Below, piece by piece: positions 7,615 through 19,648 of a stretch of 45,210 bases of DNA; within the stretch, counting starts at the first letter, position 1, and each line of letters starts with the position of its first letter. The notes beneath the pieces are model-generated. The model was not told where the DNA came from. It made no database searches and was given only the letters and a program-made list of their open reading frames with translations. The stretch comes from Bacilli bacterium (GTDB lineage Bacteria > Bacillota_I > Bacilli_A > RFN20 > CAG-826). The stretch is taken from positions 1-45,210 of the forward strand of contig JAKSVF010000013.1 of NCBI GenBank assembly GCA_024408235.1, in the 5' to 3' direction. The position numbers and the translations under genes are program-made.

Positions 7615-8165
7615 TATTTACCCTCCTCATCTAATAAATCGATCGATTCGATTTGAGGAACTCCTTGAGTGCCTATTCTTGGCGTCTCATTCATTCCGAT
7701 TTCCTCAAATGAAGGTTCGCTTAATTCCGCGTTATTTCTATATGAAGCATCGATTTCTGTTGCGTTCATATCAATGCGTGGATTTGGATTAGAGAACTGA
7801 GGATTCACGTTAGCCTGTGGTCCCATTGGAGTTCCGTAGTAGTTATTTGTGACGTTATAAGTTGATTGCTGTGAGTTATCCTGATTCGAGACGTTTGAGG
7901 TTGTTGTCTGCTGAGCAGGAGCTGGCTGCGGATTTGGATTAGCTGCCTGTTCCTGAAGCTTTCTTTTGATTTCCTTGACCTTCGCATCTTCAGGCAATTC
8001 TTCAAAGAATGTGTCGCCTTTGAAGAAACGGACGATTCCCTTGAAGAAATAGAAAAGATATTCACCGATTCCATAAACGGCGAAGCATACAACTCCAACA
8101 ATCAAGAGAGGCAGGGCGATAAAATATAGGAGCCCTAATCCAAAATTCTTAATGAATTTTCCCAT
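7614..8165 (-). CDS. Membrane-anchored protein with long low-complexity tail
   Basis: 183 residues, no family recognised. A hydrophobic region at about 8-45 (LGLLYFIALPLLIVGVVCFAVYG and following) forms one or two membrane helices. Then come the charged segments RFFKGD and AKVKEIKRKLQEQ. The last 95 residues are low in complexity and rich in Asn, Gln, Pro, Ser and Thr, so probably disordered in the cytoplasm. The ATG has no Shine-Dalgarno site. Instead TTGCTA (8196-8201) and TAATAT (8172-8177), read on the minus strand, are spaced 18 bp, and the -10 ends 6 nt before the ATG, so it may be translated from a leaderless mRNA. Coupled to the next membrane protein by a one-base overlap. Confidence 0.7.
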   Translation of the reverse strand: MGKFIKNFGLGLLYFIALPLLIVGVVCFAVYGIGEYLFYFFKGIVRFFKGDTFFEELPEDAKVKEIKRKLQEQAANPNPQPAPAQQTTTSNVSNQDNSQQSTYNVTNNYYGTPMGPQANVNPQFSNPNPRIDMNATEIDASYRNNAELSEPSFEEIGMNETPRIGTQGVPQIESIDLLDEEGK

Positions 8166-8171
8166 GGCTAT

Positions 8172-8201
8172 ATATTAGTGGTGTTTGCTATGAATTAGCA
8201 A
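8172..8201 (-). promoter_or_regulatory. Promoter placing transcription start at the ATG (leaderless)
   Basis: Read on the minus strand: -35 TTGCTA (8201-8196), 18-bp spacer, -10 TAATAT (8177-8172), then 6 nt to the ATG at 8165. There is no ribosome binding site in those 6 nt. Confidence 0.45.
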
Positions 8202-9106
8202 GCCTGCTTTTTCGAAAAAGCCGCAATTAGACTTGATAGAGAGACCGCATCAAAGAAAATTGTGGCAAGAGATATAACCGCATCTGGTGTGTAATTCTTC
8301 GCAAATATTGCGAATAGGAAGAAAGCGATAACTAGGGTTGCTACGAGGATTATGTAGCAATAGTATCTTAATTTTCTCAGTAGAACAGGCACAGTGAAGA
8401 TCATAAAGAATAGCGAAATCGAGAAGAAAATATATGTAAGCGATGTGTTTACTGAAGCCAGCCTAATAGATCCATAAGAAGTTAAAACTGTTAATAATGG
8501 ATACAAGTATTCTTCAAATAAATAATTTCTTGTCTCAAATCCTAATTTATTTTGGACAAAGATCATGACGAGATGATTAATGGAAACGGATGCCCATGAA
8601 TATACAAAAAGGATAGATGGCACAATCGAGAGGGCTAATGCCGAATCCGCTTTGCCTAATGTGATTAACATTGAAGGTATCATATCGATTTCATATATTG
8701 CCTTAATGAGTGGAATGGTTAGATAAGTTGCCCCCAAAGTAAAAAGGGAACATGTAAATATTGTTAGGGCAACAGGGCATTTGAACTTGCTCATGCCTCC
8801 GTATATAAGTCCAGATGCGATTGATGGGATTACATAAAAAAGCGTTGTTGAAATATCATAGGCCGTAACTAGTAACGGAATTGCTAATGCAACAGGTGCA
8901 TATACCGCTATCCATTTTGGTTTAACTAGATATATTCCGAGCGCATTAATACAAGGAAGGACGAGTAATGCGCCAAAGGCTGATACAGGAAGAAAAGAAA
9001 GAATGAGAGAAAGAGCGCCGTTAACTGCGGCCATCATTGCAATAAATGCAATGTTTTGAATTGGAGTTTCTCTCTTCCATGTGTTGTTCATCAATATGAT
9101 TATCAA
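8195..9106 (-). CDS. Uncharacterised polytopic membrane protein, possibly ECF S-component-like
   Basis: 303 residues, very hydrophobic, with about eight to nine predicted membrane helices. The N-terminus IAFIAMMAAVNGALSLIL resembles the first helix of ECF S components ('iaiiAmlaAl..vl'), but the protein is longer than a standard S component and I see no ligand-specific motif. I keep the TTG at 9106 as start because AGGA lies 9 nt upstream of it. The ATG five codons later (9091) would be about 24 nt from that site. It is the first gene of a minus-strand set with the two membrane proteins at 7614-8165 and 6943-7614. It diverges from pcrA across 70 bp. Confidence 0.65.
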   Translation of the reverse strand: MIIILMNNTWKRETPIQNIAFIAMMAAVNGALSLILSFLPVSAFGALLVLPCINALGIYLVKPKWIAVYAPVALAIPLLVTAYDISTTLFYVIPSIASGLIYGGMSKFKCPVALTIFTCSLFTLGATYLTIPLIKAIYEIDMIPSMLITLGKADSALALSIVPSILFVYSWASVSINHLVMIFVQNKLGFETRNYLFEEYLYPLLTVLTSYGSIRLASVNTSLTYIFFSISLFFMIFTVPVLLRKLRYYCYIILVATLVIAFFLFAIFAKNYTPDAVISLATIFFDAVSLSSLIAAFSKKQAC

Positions 9107-9176
9107 TGTTTCTTGTCCTAAAAGGAAAAGAAATTAACAAAAATATAAATATTCGCATGTCAAGTCTAGAAGGTAT

Positions 9177-13519
<4,343 letters not shown>

Positions 13520-13531
13520 CTAGTTTGAATT

Positions 13532-13560
13532 GCCCTCTAAATCAAGAGGGCTTTTCTTTA
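13532..13560 (+). terminator. Terminator of pcrA-ligA
   Basis: GCCCTCT (13532-13538), a 6-nt loop, AGAGGGC (13545-13551), then TTTTCTTTA. Confidence 0.9.
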
Positions 13561-13745
13561 TTTAGAAATCAAAACTAGATGAGTTAGTTTTATTTTTGTA
13601 TTTCCCCTTTAAGAATTAGATTAATAGTTCTAGACTATTTATAGAAATAAATGCCAATCGTCAAATAGAGGTATTGAACTTAAATCTATTAGATAAGAGA
13701 AAAGGCTATTTATTATTCGAGCAATTCGAAAAGGAGAAAAAACTT

Positions 13746-14498
13746 ATGATGGATGATGCAATTGTTGAATTAATGGACTGGCTCCATAAAGTTGATGAAT
13801 TCGATTTACCTACTTACAAGGAACTTCCATCTGTTCCTCTATATATGGAACAGGTTATTACTTATGTTAATGGAGTTTTAACACCATTGAGTGAGAAAGA
13901 GAAAAACGTCCTTACTTCTTTTATGGTCAATAACTATGTTAAGGCCAAGATTATCAATGAACCAACCAATAAGAAGTACACAAAAGACCAATTGGGATAT
14001 TTAATTGCAATAAGCATTCTCAAACAGACTCTCTCTATCTCTGAGACCTCTTTATTAATCGAATTGGATGGAGACTTATCTCAGACCAGACCTGTTCTCT
14101 ATGAGTTCTTCAGATTGATGGTCCACGATATCGTAAAAGATGAAACAAAGAGAATGGTTGCTCGTGCCGAAAAGTACACAAAAGAGTATTATAAAGAAAG
14201 GGAAGAAGGCTCCGATGAGAGCGCTGAGAAGCACTTACGTGATAATCTCGGCTTAATCGCCTTAAGACTTTCCATCAAAGCTGCGGTCGAAAAAGCAATT
14301 GCTGAAGCTCTTCTAAGAGCTGCTGGCGCTTCATTGCACGGCGAGTTATATGACGAAGCAATCTCCCCAACACATAAGCAGGCTCATAGAGCAAAGAGAA
14401 ATTCAGTTGATGAGGCTGAAAAACTTGCGAAGAGCAAGAAGAAATCTCAAGAGAAACATGAGAAATCCAAGTTAGATCTTGGAAAGGGAGTTAAATAA
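13746..14498 (+). CDS. DUF1836 family protein
   Basis: 250 residues when read from the ATG at 13746, preceded by AGGAG (13732-13736) at 9 nt. An upstream TTG at 13674 gives a longer frame but has no such site. The first 130 residues match the DUF1836 pattern: LPSVPLYMEQVITYVNG, LTSFMVNNYVKAKIIN, then KKYTKDQLGYLIAISILKQTLSI. In this family the 'MinNYvK' and 'kkYs.ehl..Li.i..LKq.lsi' elements form a MerR-like winged helix, so DNA binding is plausible though unproven. The remaining 120 residues are helical and charged, ending in a Lys/Glu-rich tail (KLAKSKKKSQEKHEKSK). The stop overlaps the galE start (TAATG), so it may control or accompany galactose or envelope sugar metabolism. Confidence 0.75.
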   Translation: MMDDAIVELMDWLHKVDEFDLPTYKELPSVPLYMEQVITYVNGVLTPLSEKEKNVLTSFMVNNYVKAKIINEPTNKKYTKDQLGYLIAISILKQTLSISETSLLIELDGDLSQTRPVLYEFFRLMVHDIVKDETKRMVARAEKYTKEYYKEREEGSDESAEKHLRDNLGLIALRLSIKAAVEKAIAEALLRAAGASLHGELYDEAISPTHKQAHRAKRNSVDEAEKLAKSKKKSQEKHEKSKLDLGKGVK

Positions 14499-15514
14499 TG
14501 TCGAATATTCTCGTTAATGGCGGTCTTGGATTCATTGGATCCGAAACCGTTGTTGCATTGATAAACTCTGGATACAACCCAATCGTTGTGGATGATTTAT
14601 CAAACTCAAAAATCGCAGTTCTAGATAGAATTGAAACAATTACAGGCAAAAGACCTACATTCATTCAGGCGAATTGCACAGACTACGCCGCAATGGATAA
14701 AGTCTTCACCGAAAATAAGATTGATGGAATTATCCATTTTGCAGCATTTAAAGCTGTCGGCGAATCTGTCCAAAAACCAATTGAGTACTACTCAAATAAC
14801 CTTAAGAGCTCACTGACAACCTTAGAACTTATGAAGAAACATGGAGTTCGCAACTTCATCTTCTCAAGTTCGGCTACAGTCTACGGCTGTGCAAAAGAAA
14901 TGCCATTATACGAAAACAACGAGACTGGCGATGCAACAAACCCTTATGGTGAAACAAAAGTAATGAACGAGAGAATTCTTGTTGATGTTGCTAAAGCAAT
15001 GCCTGAGCTCAATATCGCTATATTACGTTATTTTAACCCTATTGGAGCACATCCATCAGGATTATTGGGCGAAGATCCAAACGGAATCCCAAACAACCTC
15101 ATGCCATACATTTCGCAAGTATCAATTGGAAGACTTCCATGCCTAAGCATTTTTGGAGATGATTACCCAACACCTGACGGAACAGGAATCAGAGATTACA
15201 TTCATGTTTTAGATTTAGCGGAAGGACATGTTGCCGCAATGAAAAAGCTTGAAAGCAATTCAGGCTTGGTCATATATAATCTTGGAACCGGTAAAGGAAC
15301 TTCAGTTAAGGAACTTGTTAAGGCGTTTGAAGATGCAAACGGAGTAAAGATTCCTGTTGTTATTAAGCCTCGTAGAGCTGGTGACGTTGCGGAGAATTAC
15401 GCAAATTGTGACAAAGCGTTTAAAGAGTTGGGCTGGAAAGCAAGATTCACCATTGTTGACGCATGCCGCGATTCATACAATTTCCAGAAAAAGAATCCTA
15501 AAGGAATCGAATAA
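14498..15514 (+). CDS. galE: UDP-glucose 4-epimerase GalE
   Basis: 338 residues of an extended short-chain dehydrogenase. The NAD-binding glycine motif is NGGLGFIGS (about 7-15), with a Leu in place of the usual Ala. The acidic residue after strand 2 is in VVDDLSNS. The catalytic triad is visible as SSSAT (about 123-127) and Y150-x3-K154 in NPYGETK. Substrate contacts NPIGAHPSG and RDYIHVLDLAEGH are standard for GalE. It interconverts UDP-glucose and UDP-galactose for galactose use or for surface polysaccharide. It is coupled to the DUF1836 gene. Other Leloir genes are not adjacent, which favours a supply role for cell-surface sugars. Confidence 0.93.
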   Translation: MSNILVNGGLGFIGSETVVALINSGYNPIVVDDLSNSKIAVLDRIETITGKRPTFIQANCTDYAAMDKVFTENKIDGIIHFAAFKAVGESVQKPIEYYSNNLKSSLTTLELMKKHGVRNFIFSSSATVYGCAKEMPLYENNETGDATNPYGETKVMNERILVDVAKAMPELNIAILRYFNPIGAHPSGLLGEDPNGIPNNLMPYISQVSIGRLPCLSIFGDDYPTPDGTGIRDYIHVLDLAEGHVAAMKKLESNSGLVIYNLGTGKGTSVKELVKAFEDANGVKIPVVIKPRRAGDVAENYANCDKAFKELGWKARFTIVDACRDSYNFQKKNPKGIE

Positions 15515-15537
15515 AAAAAAGACCTTCTCACGAAAGT

Positions 15538-15747
15538 CTATCTAAGCTTCTTCGTATGGAGAGGCTTTTCTTTTCGCCCAGGCGTTTTTGATTTGGTGAT
15601 TTCAAATGGAATCTTTCCGTCCTTGATACATTGCTTTAAGAATATGTTTATCGCACCAGACATAGACATTCCGAAATCATCGAAGAGTTCTTCGGCCTCT
15701 TCTTTGACGTCTCGATCAACTCTAACCGTAATAACTTCTTTTTCCAT
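15538..15747 (-). CDS. RelB/DinJ-family antitoxin, no toxin partner
   Basis: 69 residues, typical of RelB/DinJ. The N-terminal ribbon EVITVRVDRDVKEEAEELFDDFG and the helix MSMSGAINIFLKQCIKDGKIPFEI match the family's 'l.vRvd...k..ae.ilk.lGls.s.ai.lFl.qi....giPFel'. These proteins dimerise as ribbon-helix-helix repressors and neutralise RelE/YafQ endoribonucleases. No toxin gene follows: 3-prime of it (minus strand) lies the end of galE. ATG has AGGAG at 7 nt. Two copies of a 17-bp box lie in the promoter, fitting autoregulation. It may be a solitary regulator, an anti-toxin against a toxin elsewhere, or a remnant. Confidence 0.8.
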   Translation of the reverse strand: MEKEVITVRVDRDVKEEAEELFDDFGMSMSGAINIFLKQCIKDGKIPFEITKSKTPGRKEKPLHTKKLR

Positions 15748-15764
15748 ATAAATCTCCTATGATA

Positions 15765-15826
15765 GTAAAAGTATAGTAAAAGGAATGTATAATGCCAAGC
15801 AAAAGTATAGCAAAACGCTATCATAA
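15765..15826 (-). promoter_or_regulatory. Repeated operator-like boxes upstream of the RelB/DinJ gene
   Basis: Two copies of a 17-bp sequence G(T/C)AAAAGTATAG(T/C)AAAA occur at 15765-15781 and 15799-15815, starting 34 bp apart. They differ only at the two Y positions. The second copy continues into ATAGC-aaaac-GCTAT, an inverted repeat. The boxes surround the probable minus-strand -10 (TATACA or TATACT). Spacing near three helical turns puts both on one face of the DNA. Confidence 0.6.
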
Positions 15827-15867
15827 TCAGTTATTTACCTCTTTTTATTCTTTGATTCAAAATGGTG

Positions 15868-15873
15868 TATAAT
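15868..15873 (+). promoter_or_regulatory. -10 element of the alpha/beta hydrolase gene
   Basis: TATAAT at 15868-15873 lies 24 nt before the ATG at 15898. It shows that the ATG at 15862, which lies upstream of this box, cannot be the start. Confidence 0.5.
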
Positions 15874-15897
15874 AATTACAAAGAGGAAACAACATAT

Positions 15898-16797
15898 ATG
15901 GATAATTTTTCAGTCACTCTCCCTAATGGAAAGGTCTGGCAAGGCAGATCGTTCCCGGTTGATGGGGCAAAACAAAACCTTCTAATTCTTACTGGCATGT
16001 GTGAATATGCTGCACGTTACGAGCCTTTCGCAACCTTCTTAAATGAACATGGATTTAATGTGTGCGTATTGGACGCAATGGGGCAGGGGTTAAATGCAAA
16101 GTCTGTTGATGACCAGCAGAAAGTAAATCCTGGCGATTTTGAAGATAATATAGTTGCTGCTCACTTAAAAATTGAGGAGATGAAGCAAAACGGTCTTCCA
16201 ACATCAATTATGGGCCATTCAATGGGAAGCTTTATGACGCAGTATTATATTGAGTGTTATCCTCATTCAACTGATAAGGTCATCCTTTGCGGTTCAAACG
16301 GTGGACAGGCAGGCTTAATGGGCATGGCTAAGTTCTTAGTTAATATTCATGTTAGGAAATCAAACTGGGATAAACCTTCTAAGTTCTTCACAAATCTTGG
16401 GCTTGGCGGATACGTCAAAGCAATTAAAAATAGGAAAAGAGACAATGACTGGCTTTCATATAACGAGGAGAATGTCATCGCCTATGATGCCGATCCATAT
16501 TGTGGAGTCACAAACACAAATGGGTTCTGGAAAGAATTCCTAAATGGAATGGCCAAGATTTGGACAAAGAAGTACACTTCCAAAATTAGCGTGGATGAAA
16601 GAATACTTATGATCGCAGGCGAAGAAGATCCTGTTGGCCAGTGTGGAAAGGGCCTTGTTGCCTTAAAGAAGCAATACGATTCAGTTGGTGTCAAAGATAA
16701 TACCTTAATCTTATACCCACATATGCGTCACGAGATTCTCAACGAGACCGAAAGAGAAAAAGTTCTCAATGATGTCTTAGAATTCTTAGAAAAATAA
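15898..16797 (+). CDS. Alpha/beta hydrolase, lysophospholipase / monoacylglycerol lipase-like
   Basis: 299 residues from the ATG at 15898, which has AGAGGAAAC about 10 nt upstream. The fold's landmarks are in order. ILTGMCEYAARYEPFATFLNEHGFNVCVLDAMGQG (from about residue 31) replaces the usual 'HG..eh..rY..la..l...G..v...D.rGhG'. The nucleophile elbow is GHSMGS, the acid is in IAGEEDPVG and the histidine in PHMRHEILNE. So Ser, Asp and His are all present. The family (Hydrolase_4 / S33-like) includes monoacylglycerol lipases and lysophospholipases; the real substrate is unknown. No signal peptide, so cytoplasmic. It is a single-gene transcript with its own terminator. Confidence 0.85.
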   Translation: MDNFSVTLPNGKVWQGRSFPVDGAKQNLLILTGMCEYAARYEPFATFLNEHGFNVCVLDAMGQGLNAKSVDDQQKVNPGDFEDNIVAAHLKIEEMKQNGLPTSIMGHSMGSFMTQYYIECYPHSTDKVILCGSNGGQAGLMGMAKFLVNIHVRKSNWDKPSKFFTNLGLGGYVKAIKNRKRDNDWLSYNEENVIAYDADPYCGVTNTNGFWKEFLNGMAKIWTKKYTSKISVDERILMIAGEEDPVGQCGKGLVALKKQYDSVGVKDNTLILYPHMRHEILNETEREKVLNDVLEFLEK

Positions 16798-16805
16798 ATA
16801 ATAAA

Positions 16806-16854
16806 AAATCCGCTCCAACATTAAGCTATCTTAAATGGAACGGATTTTCTTTTG
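16806..16854 (+). terminator. Terminator of the hydrolase gene
   Basis: AAATCCGcTCCA (16806-16817) pairs with TGGAaCGGATTT (16836-16847), one mismatch, and is followed by TCTTTT. Confidence 0.8.
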
Positions 16855-16863
16855 AGCTATTAA

Positions 16864-16881
16864 TTGAAAATTCATTTTCAA
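16864..16881. promoter_or_regulatory. Operator-like dyad upstream of the unknown gene at 16984
   Basis: TTGAAAAT-tc-ATTTTCAA is a perfect 8-bp inverted repeat with a 2-nt spacer, about 100 bp before the -10. Such a compact AT-rich dyad suits a dimeric repressor, but no regulator can be named. Confidence 0.35.
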
Positions 16882-16971
16882 AGGTTGTTTAATATGAAAT
16901 AGACAAAGATGGTTCTACATTACGTTTTATGTCTTATGGCACAAAATATTTAAAAAAGAGTGCCATTACTA

Positions 16972-16984
16972 TATTATTAGTTCA
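16972..16984 (+). promoter_or_regulatory. Promoter with transcription start at the ATG (leaderless)
   Basis: TATTAT (16972-16977) ends 6 nt before the ATG at 16984, and no purine-rich ribosome binding site lies in between. The geometry puts the likely transcription start on the start codon. Confidence 0.4.
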
Positions 16985-17904
16985 TGAATAACAATGGCAA
17001 AGACTATAAAAGTCTTATTGAACTTGAATTAAAAGGCGATGCCTTGAATATTGAGCATGAATATCGTCTTGAGTGCTCATCTTTTAAAGATGAATCTCAT
17101 TTTTTCTGCGAGTCTGAAAACATTAGATTATTGTACTCTGACATGCAATCAAAGAAGGCTGAGGCTGAAGCGTTTATGAACGGACTAACCACGCTTGATA
17201 AGAAATGTATAATGGAGAGAAACATCAATCAATTTGTTGCACGATTAAGATCTGAATCCAAGAGTAATATCGAAATAGATGATAAAGAACTTGCAACAAT
17301 ACTCTCTCCTGATTTGATTCTAGAATTTAAAAACGGTTACTCTTTTCAACGGCTTGAGACATTGCTGTACGGTTCATGTTCTATCAACGGTTCCTTACTC
17401 GATTATTTATCAAGGACAATGCTCAATCTTAATCAATGCAATCTTAATGACCTTGTTAAACTGTCCATAATGGTTGCCATATTGCTCGAATCAAAAATCA
17501 AAGTGGAGTCCGTTGCCGTATTTGTAGCATGCTCTCTCAACAAAAACTACAGCACGCTTTGCGGAGAATCTCTTGTCAATATTTTGCGTTCTGAATCATT
17601 TCAATCTACTGTACGAAAATTTACGCTTAAAGCAAATAGAGGCGACCTCATGATTATTGTGAGAGAGTTCCTTAAATCTTTGAACAAAGCGTATCATGAC
17701 TTCATTCTTTATTTGAGAAGAAAGGCAGTACAACTGTCAAATTTTGGGACTTTGACTCACAATTCCGAATTTAATAATGCCTACATTTCAATAAGTGTAT
17801 TTTTGGAAAAAGTTCCGAGTGCTCGTGACATTTTGCAAAGTACAACCATTCCACGACGCACCGTTTATCGATTGATATCGACTATTAATGCATCAAAAAA
17901 TTAG
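16984..17904 (+). CDS. Unrecognised protein with a C-terminal helix-turn-helix-like segment
   Basis: 306 residues. I do not recognise the family. It is soluble and mostly helical. The middle (about 120-240) is hydrophobic-helical with NGSLLDYLSRTML, KLSIMVAILLESK and GDLMIIVREFLKSL. The last 45 residues, AYISISVFLEKVPSARDILQSTTIPRRTVYRLISTI, read like a winged helix of the type that ends many Fic proteins. No Fic catalytic motif (HPFxxGNGR) is present. Codon use and the AT-rich surroundings differ from neighbouring smpB and folC. No Shine-Dalgarno precedes the ATG, and the -10 lies so close that the mRNA is probably leaderless. It could be a regulator or a remnant of a mobile-element gene. 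Confidence 0.65.
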   Translation: MNNNGKDYKSLIELELKGDALNIEHEYRLECSSFKDESHFFCESENIRLLYSDMQSKKAEAEAFMNGLTTLDKKCIMERNINQFVARLRSESKSNIEIDDKELATILSPDLILEFKNGYSFQRLETLLYGSCSINGSLLDYLSRTMLNLNQCNLNDLVKLSIMVAILLESKIKVESVAVFVACSLNKNYSTLCGESLVNILRSESFQSTVRKFTLKANRGDLMIIVREFLKSLNKAYHDFILYLRRKAVQLSNFGTLTHNSEFNNAYISISVFLEKVPSARDILQSTTIPRRTVYRLISTINASKN

Positions 17905-17922
17905 GCTTAAGCCTATTTTATT
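17902..17922 (+). terminator. Short terminator-like hairpin at the end of the unknown gene
   Basis: TAGGC-ttaa-GCCTA (17902-17915) overlaps the stop codon and is followed by TTTTATT. The stem is only five pairs, so strength is doubtful. Confidence 0.4.
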
Positions 17923-17924
17923 GC

Positions 17925-17930
17925 TATAAT
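17925..17930 (+). promoter_or_regulatory. -10 element of the smpB-folC-folT operon
   Basis: A perfect TATAAT lies 18 nt before the smpB ATG, and GAGGA (17939-17943) is the ribosome binding site. The -35 would fall in the hairpin and is not recognisable. Confidence 0.5.
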
Positions 17931-17948
17931 CTTGCACCGAGGACAGTT

Positions 17949-18416
17949 ATGAGCAGAAAGAAAGACAGTTCAACTTTATTAGAGAATAGACGTGCTCACT
18001 TTGAGTATTTTCTTTCTGATTTCATGACGGCAGGTTTGGTGCTAACCGGCACTGAAATAAAATCTCTTAGAGCAAGAAACGCAGGCATTTCAGATGCCTA
18101 TATCTATGTCAAACATGGTGAAGCATGGATTGCAAATATGCATATCGCGGCTTACAAGGAAGGCAACATTTTTAATGTCGATCATCTTAGAGACAGGAAA
18201 CTTCTATTATCCAAACAAGAAATAAAGAAACTCGAAGGCAAGTTAACGGCTACCGGAAATACTTGCGTTCCGACCAAGGTGTTCTTGTCCCATGGATACG
18301 CAAAAGTTGAAATAGCGGTGGCCAAGGGTAAGAAACTCCACGATAAGAGAGACACGATTAAAGAGAATGACTTAAAGAGAAAAGTCGATGCAGCAATGAA
18401 AGGGCAATACGAATGA
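17949..18416 (+). CDS. smpB: SsrA (tmRNA)-binding protein SmpB
   Basis: 155 residues, typical length. The N-terminus LENRRAHFEYFLSDFMTAGLVLTGTEIKSLR matches the family consensus including the GTEIKSLR signature. IANMHIAAYKEGNIFN and the tail GKKLHDKRDTIKENDLKRKVDAAMK are also standard; the tail folds into the decoding channel. SmpB binds tmRNA and the stalled ribosome in trans-translation. It starts a four-gene operon with folC (4-nt ATGA overlap), a FolT-like transporter and a small membrane protein. The tmRNA gene itself is not nearby. rnr, often next to smpB in Firmicutes, is absent. Confidence 0.97.
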   Translation: MSRKKDSSTLLENRRAHFEYFLSDFMTAGLVLTGTEIKSLRARNAGISDAYIYVKHGEAWIANMHIAAYKEGNIFNVDHLRDRKLLLSKQEIKKLEGKLTATGNTCVPTKVFLSHGYAKVEIAVAKGKKLHDKRDTIKENDLKRKVDAAMKGQYE

Positions 18417-19648
18417 ACTATCAGGAAACATTAGAATTCTTAGCCTCTCGTGATATGACGATGAGCAGATATGAGCGTTATGATTGGGATAAGTTCGTTA
18501 AGAAGATCGGCTTAAAAATCAATTTCCCATTCATCCACATCACGGGAACGAATGGAAAGGGCTCTACCGCAAAATTCATATACGAAATATATAGAGCTCA
18601 AGGGTATAAAGCGGCTATTTTTGGAAAACCATATTTCTACAAGATGAATGAACTCGTTTCATTTGACGGGGGCGAGATAAGCGATGAAGATATTGCTTCT
18701 ATCGTGACGAAATATCAAAAAGTGATTGAACAATACGACTTATCAAGATTCGAGGTTGAGGTCCTTGTTTCATTTGAATGGCTCAACCAATGCAAACCGG
18801 ATATCGCTATCATTGAGTGCGGTATGGGTGGAGATACGGATGCCACTAACTTAGATACAAATAAACCTGTGCTGTCAATCATTACAACGGTTAGTTTGGA
18901 ACACACCGCTTTCCTCGGATCGACCGTTACAGAGATTGCTATGTCAAAATCTGGCATTATCAAGAATTATGGCTCCGTGCTTGTGGGAAAACTCTCCAAC
19001 GATGCGATGACAACAATTAGAAATGACGCTAAACGGAAGACGGCTGATATTTACATCGTTGATGATTATCATCATGAACAACATAACAATGGCCAAATTG
19101 CATTTGACTATGGCCCAAATAACTATGTGATCAATAGCAGCGCTAAATACATGGTCAATAATGCTGCGATGGCAATTGAAGCTGTAACTATTCTCCAAGA
19201 GACATTCCCTGTTTCTCTTGAGTCGATTAAGAAGGGCTTGTTAGCAAAGACTCTTCCAGGAAGAATGGAAAGGTTTGGGAATGTTATCCTTGATGGAGCT
19301 CACTGCCCTGAAGCAATCGATAAACTTATGGAATCAGTCAGCCTCATTAATCGCGGCAAAGGCGTACATGTCTTATTTGCGTCATACCGTGATAAAAACA
19401 TCGCTATCGAGTTGCCTAGAATCGATAAAGATGCAACCGATCTAACATTAACAACATTTGACTCAGCACGCGCAAGAGATGAGATGGATTACTTCTTATA
19501 TCTTGCCGATTACAAATATGAACAAGACTACAAGATGGCCATTAACAATTTAAGAGAACAGTTCCCTGATGACATCATCTTGGTGACCGGTTCACTCGCA
19601 TTTGTCGGCATCGTAAGAAAATACCTATTGGAGACATCTCATGAATAA
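18413..19648 (+). CDS. folC: Folylpolyglutamate synthase / dihydrofolate synthase FolC
   Basis: 411 residues of a Mur-ligase-like ATPase. The P-loop ITGTNGKGSTAKFIYE is at about 43-58. ECGMGGDTDATNLD (about 138-151) is the family's 'E.GlGGr.DaTN' motif with a D in place of R. SLEHTAFLGSTVTEIAMSKSGIIK (about 164-187) carries the carbamylated-lysine region, and LPGRMERFGNVILDGAHCPEAI (about 280-301) starts the C-terminal domain. It adds glutamates to folates so they stay in the cell and bind enzymes. The gene downstream encodes a probable folate S component with an 8-nt overlap. This suggests import of folate followed by trapping through glutamylation. Confidence 0.92.
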   Translation: MNYQETLEFLASRDMTMSRYERYDWDKFVKKIGLKINFPFIHITGTNGKGSTAKFIYEIYRAQGYKAAIFGKPYFYKMNELVSFDGGEISDEDIASIVTKYQKVIEQYDLSRFEVEVLVSFEWLNQCKPDIAIIECGMGGDTDATNLDTNKPVLSIITTVSLEHTAFLGSTVTEIAMSKSGIIKNYGSVLVGKLSNDAMTTIRNDAKRKTADIYIVDDYHHEQHNNGQIAFDYGPNNYVINSSAKYMVNNAAMAIEAVTILQETFPVSLESIKKGLLAKTLPGRMERFGNVILDGAHCPEAIDKLMESVSLINRGKGVHVLFASYRDKNIAIELPRIDKDATDLTLTTFDSARARDEMDYFLYLADYKYEQDYKMAINNLREQFPDDIILVTGSLAFVGIVRKYLLETSHE

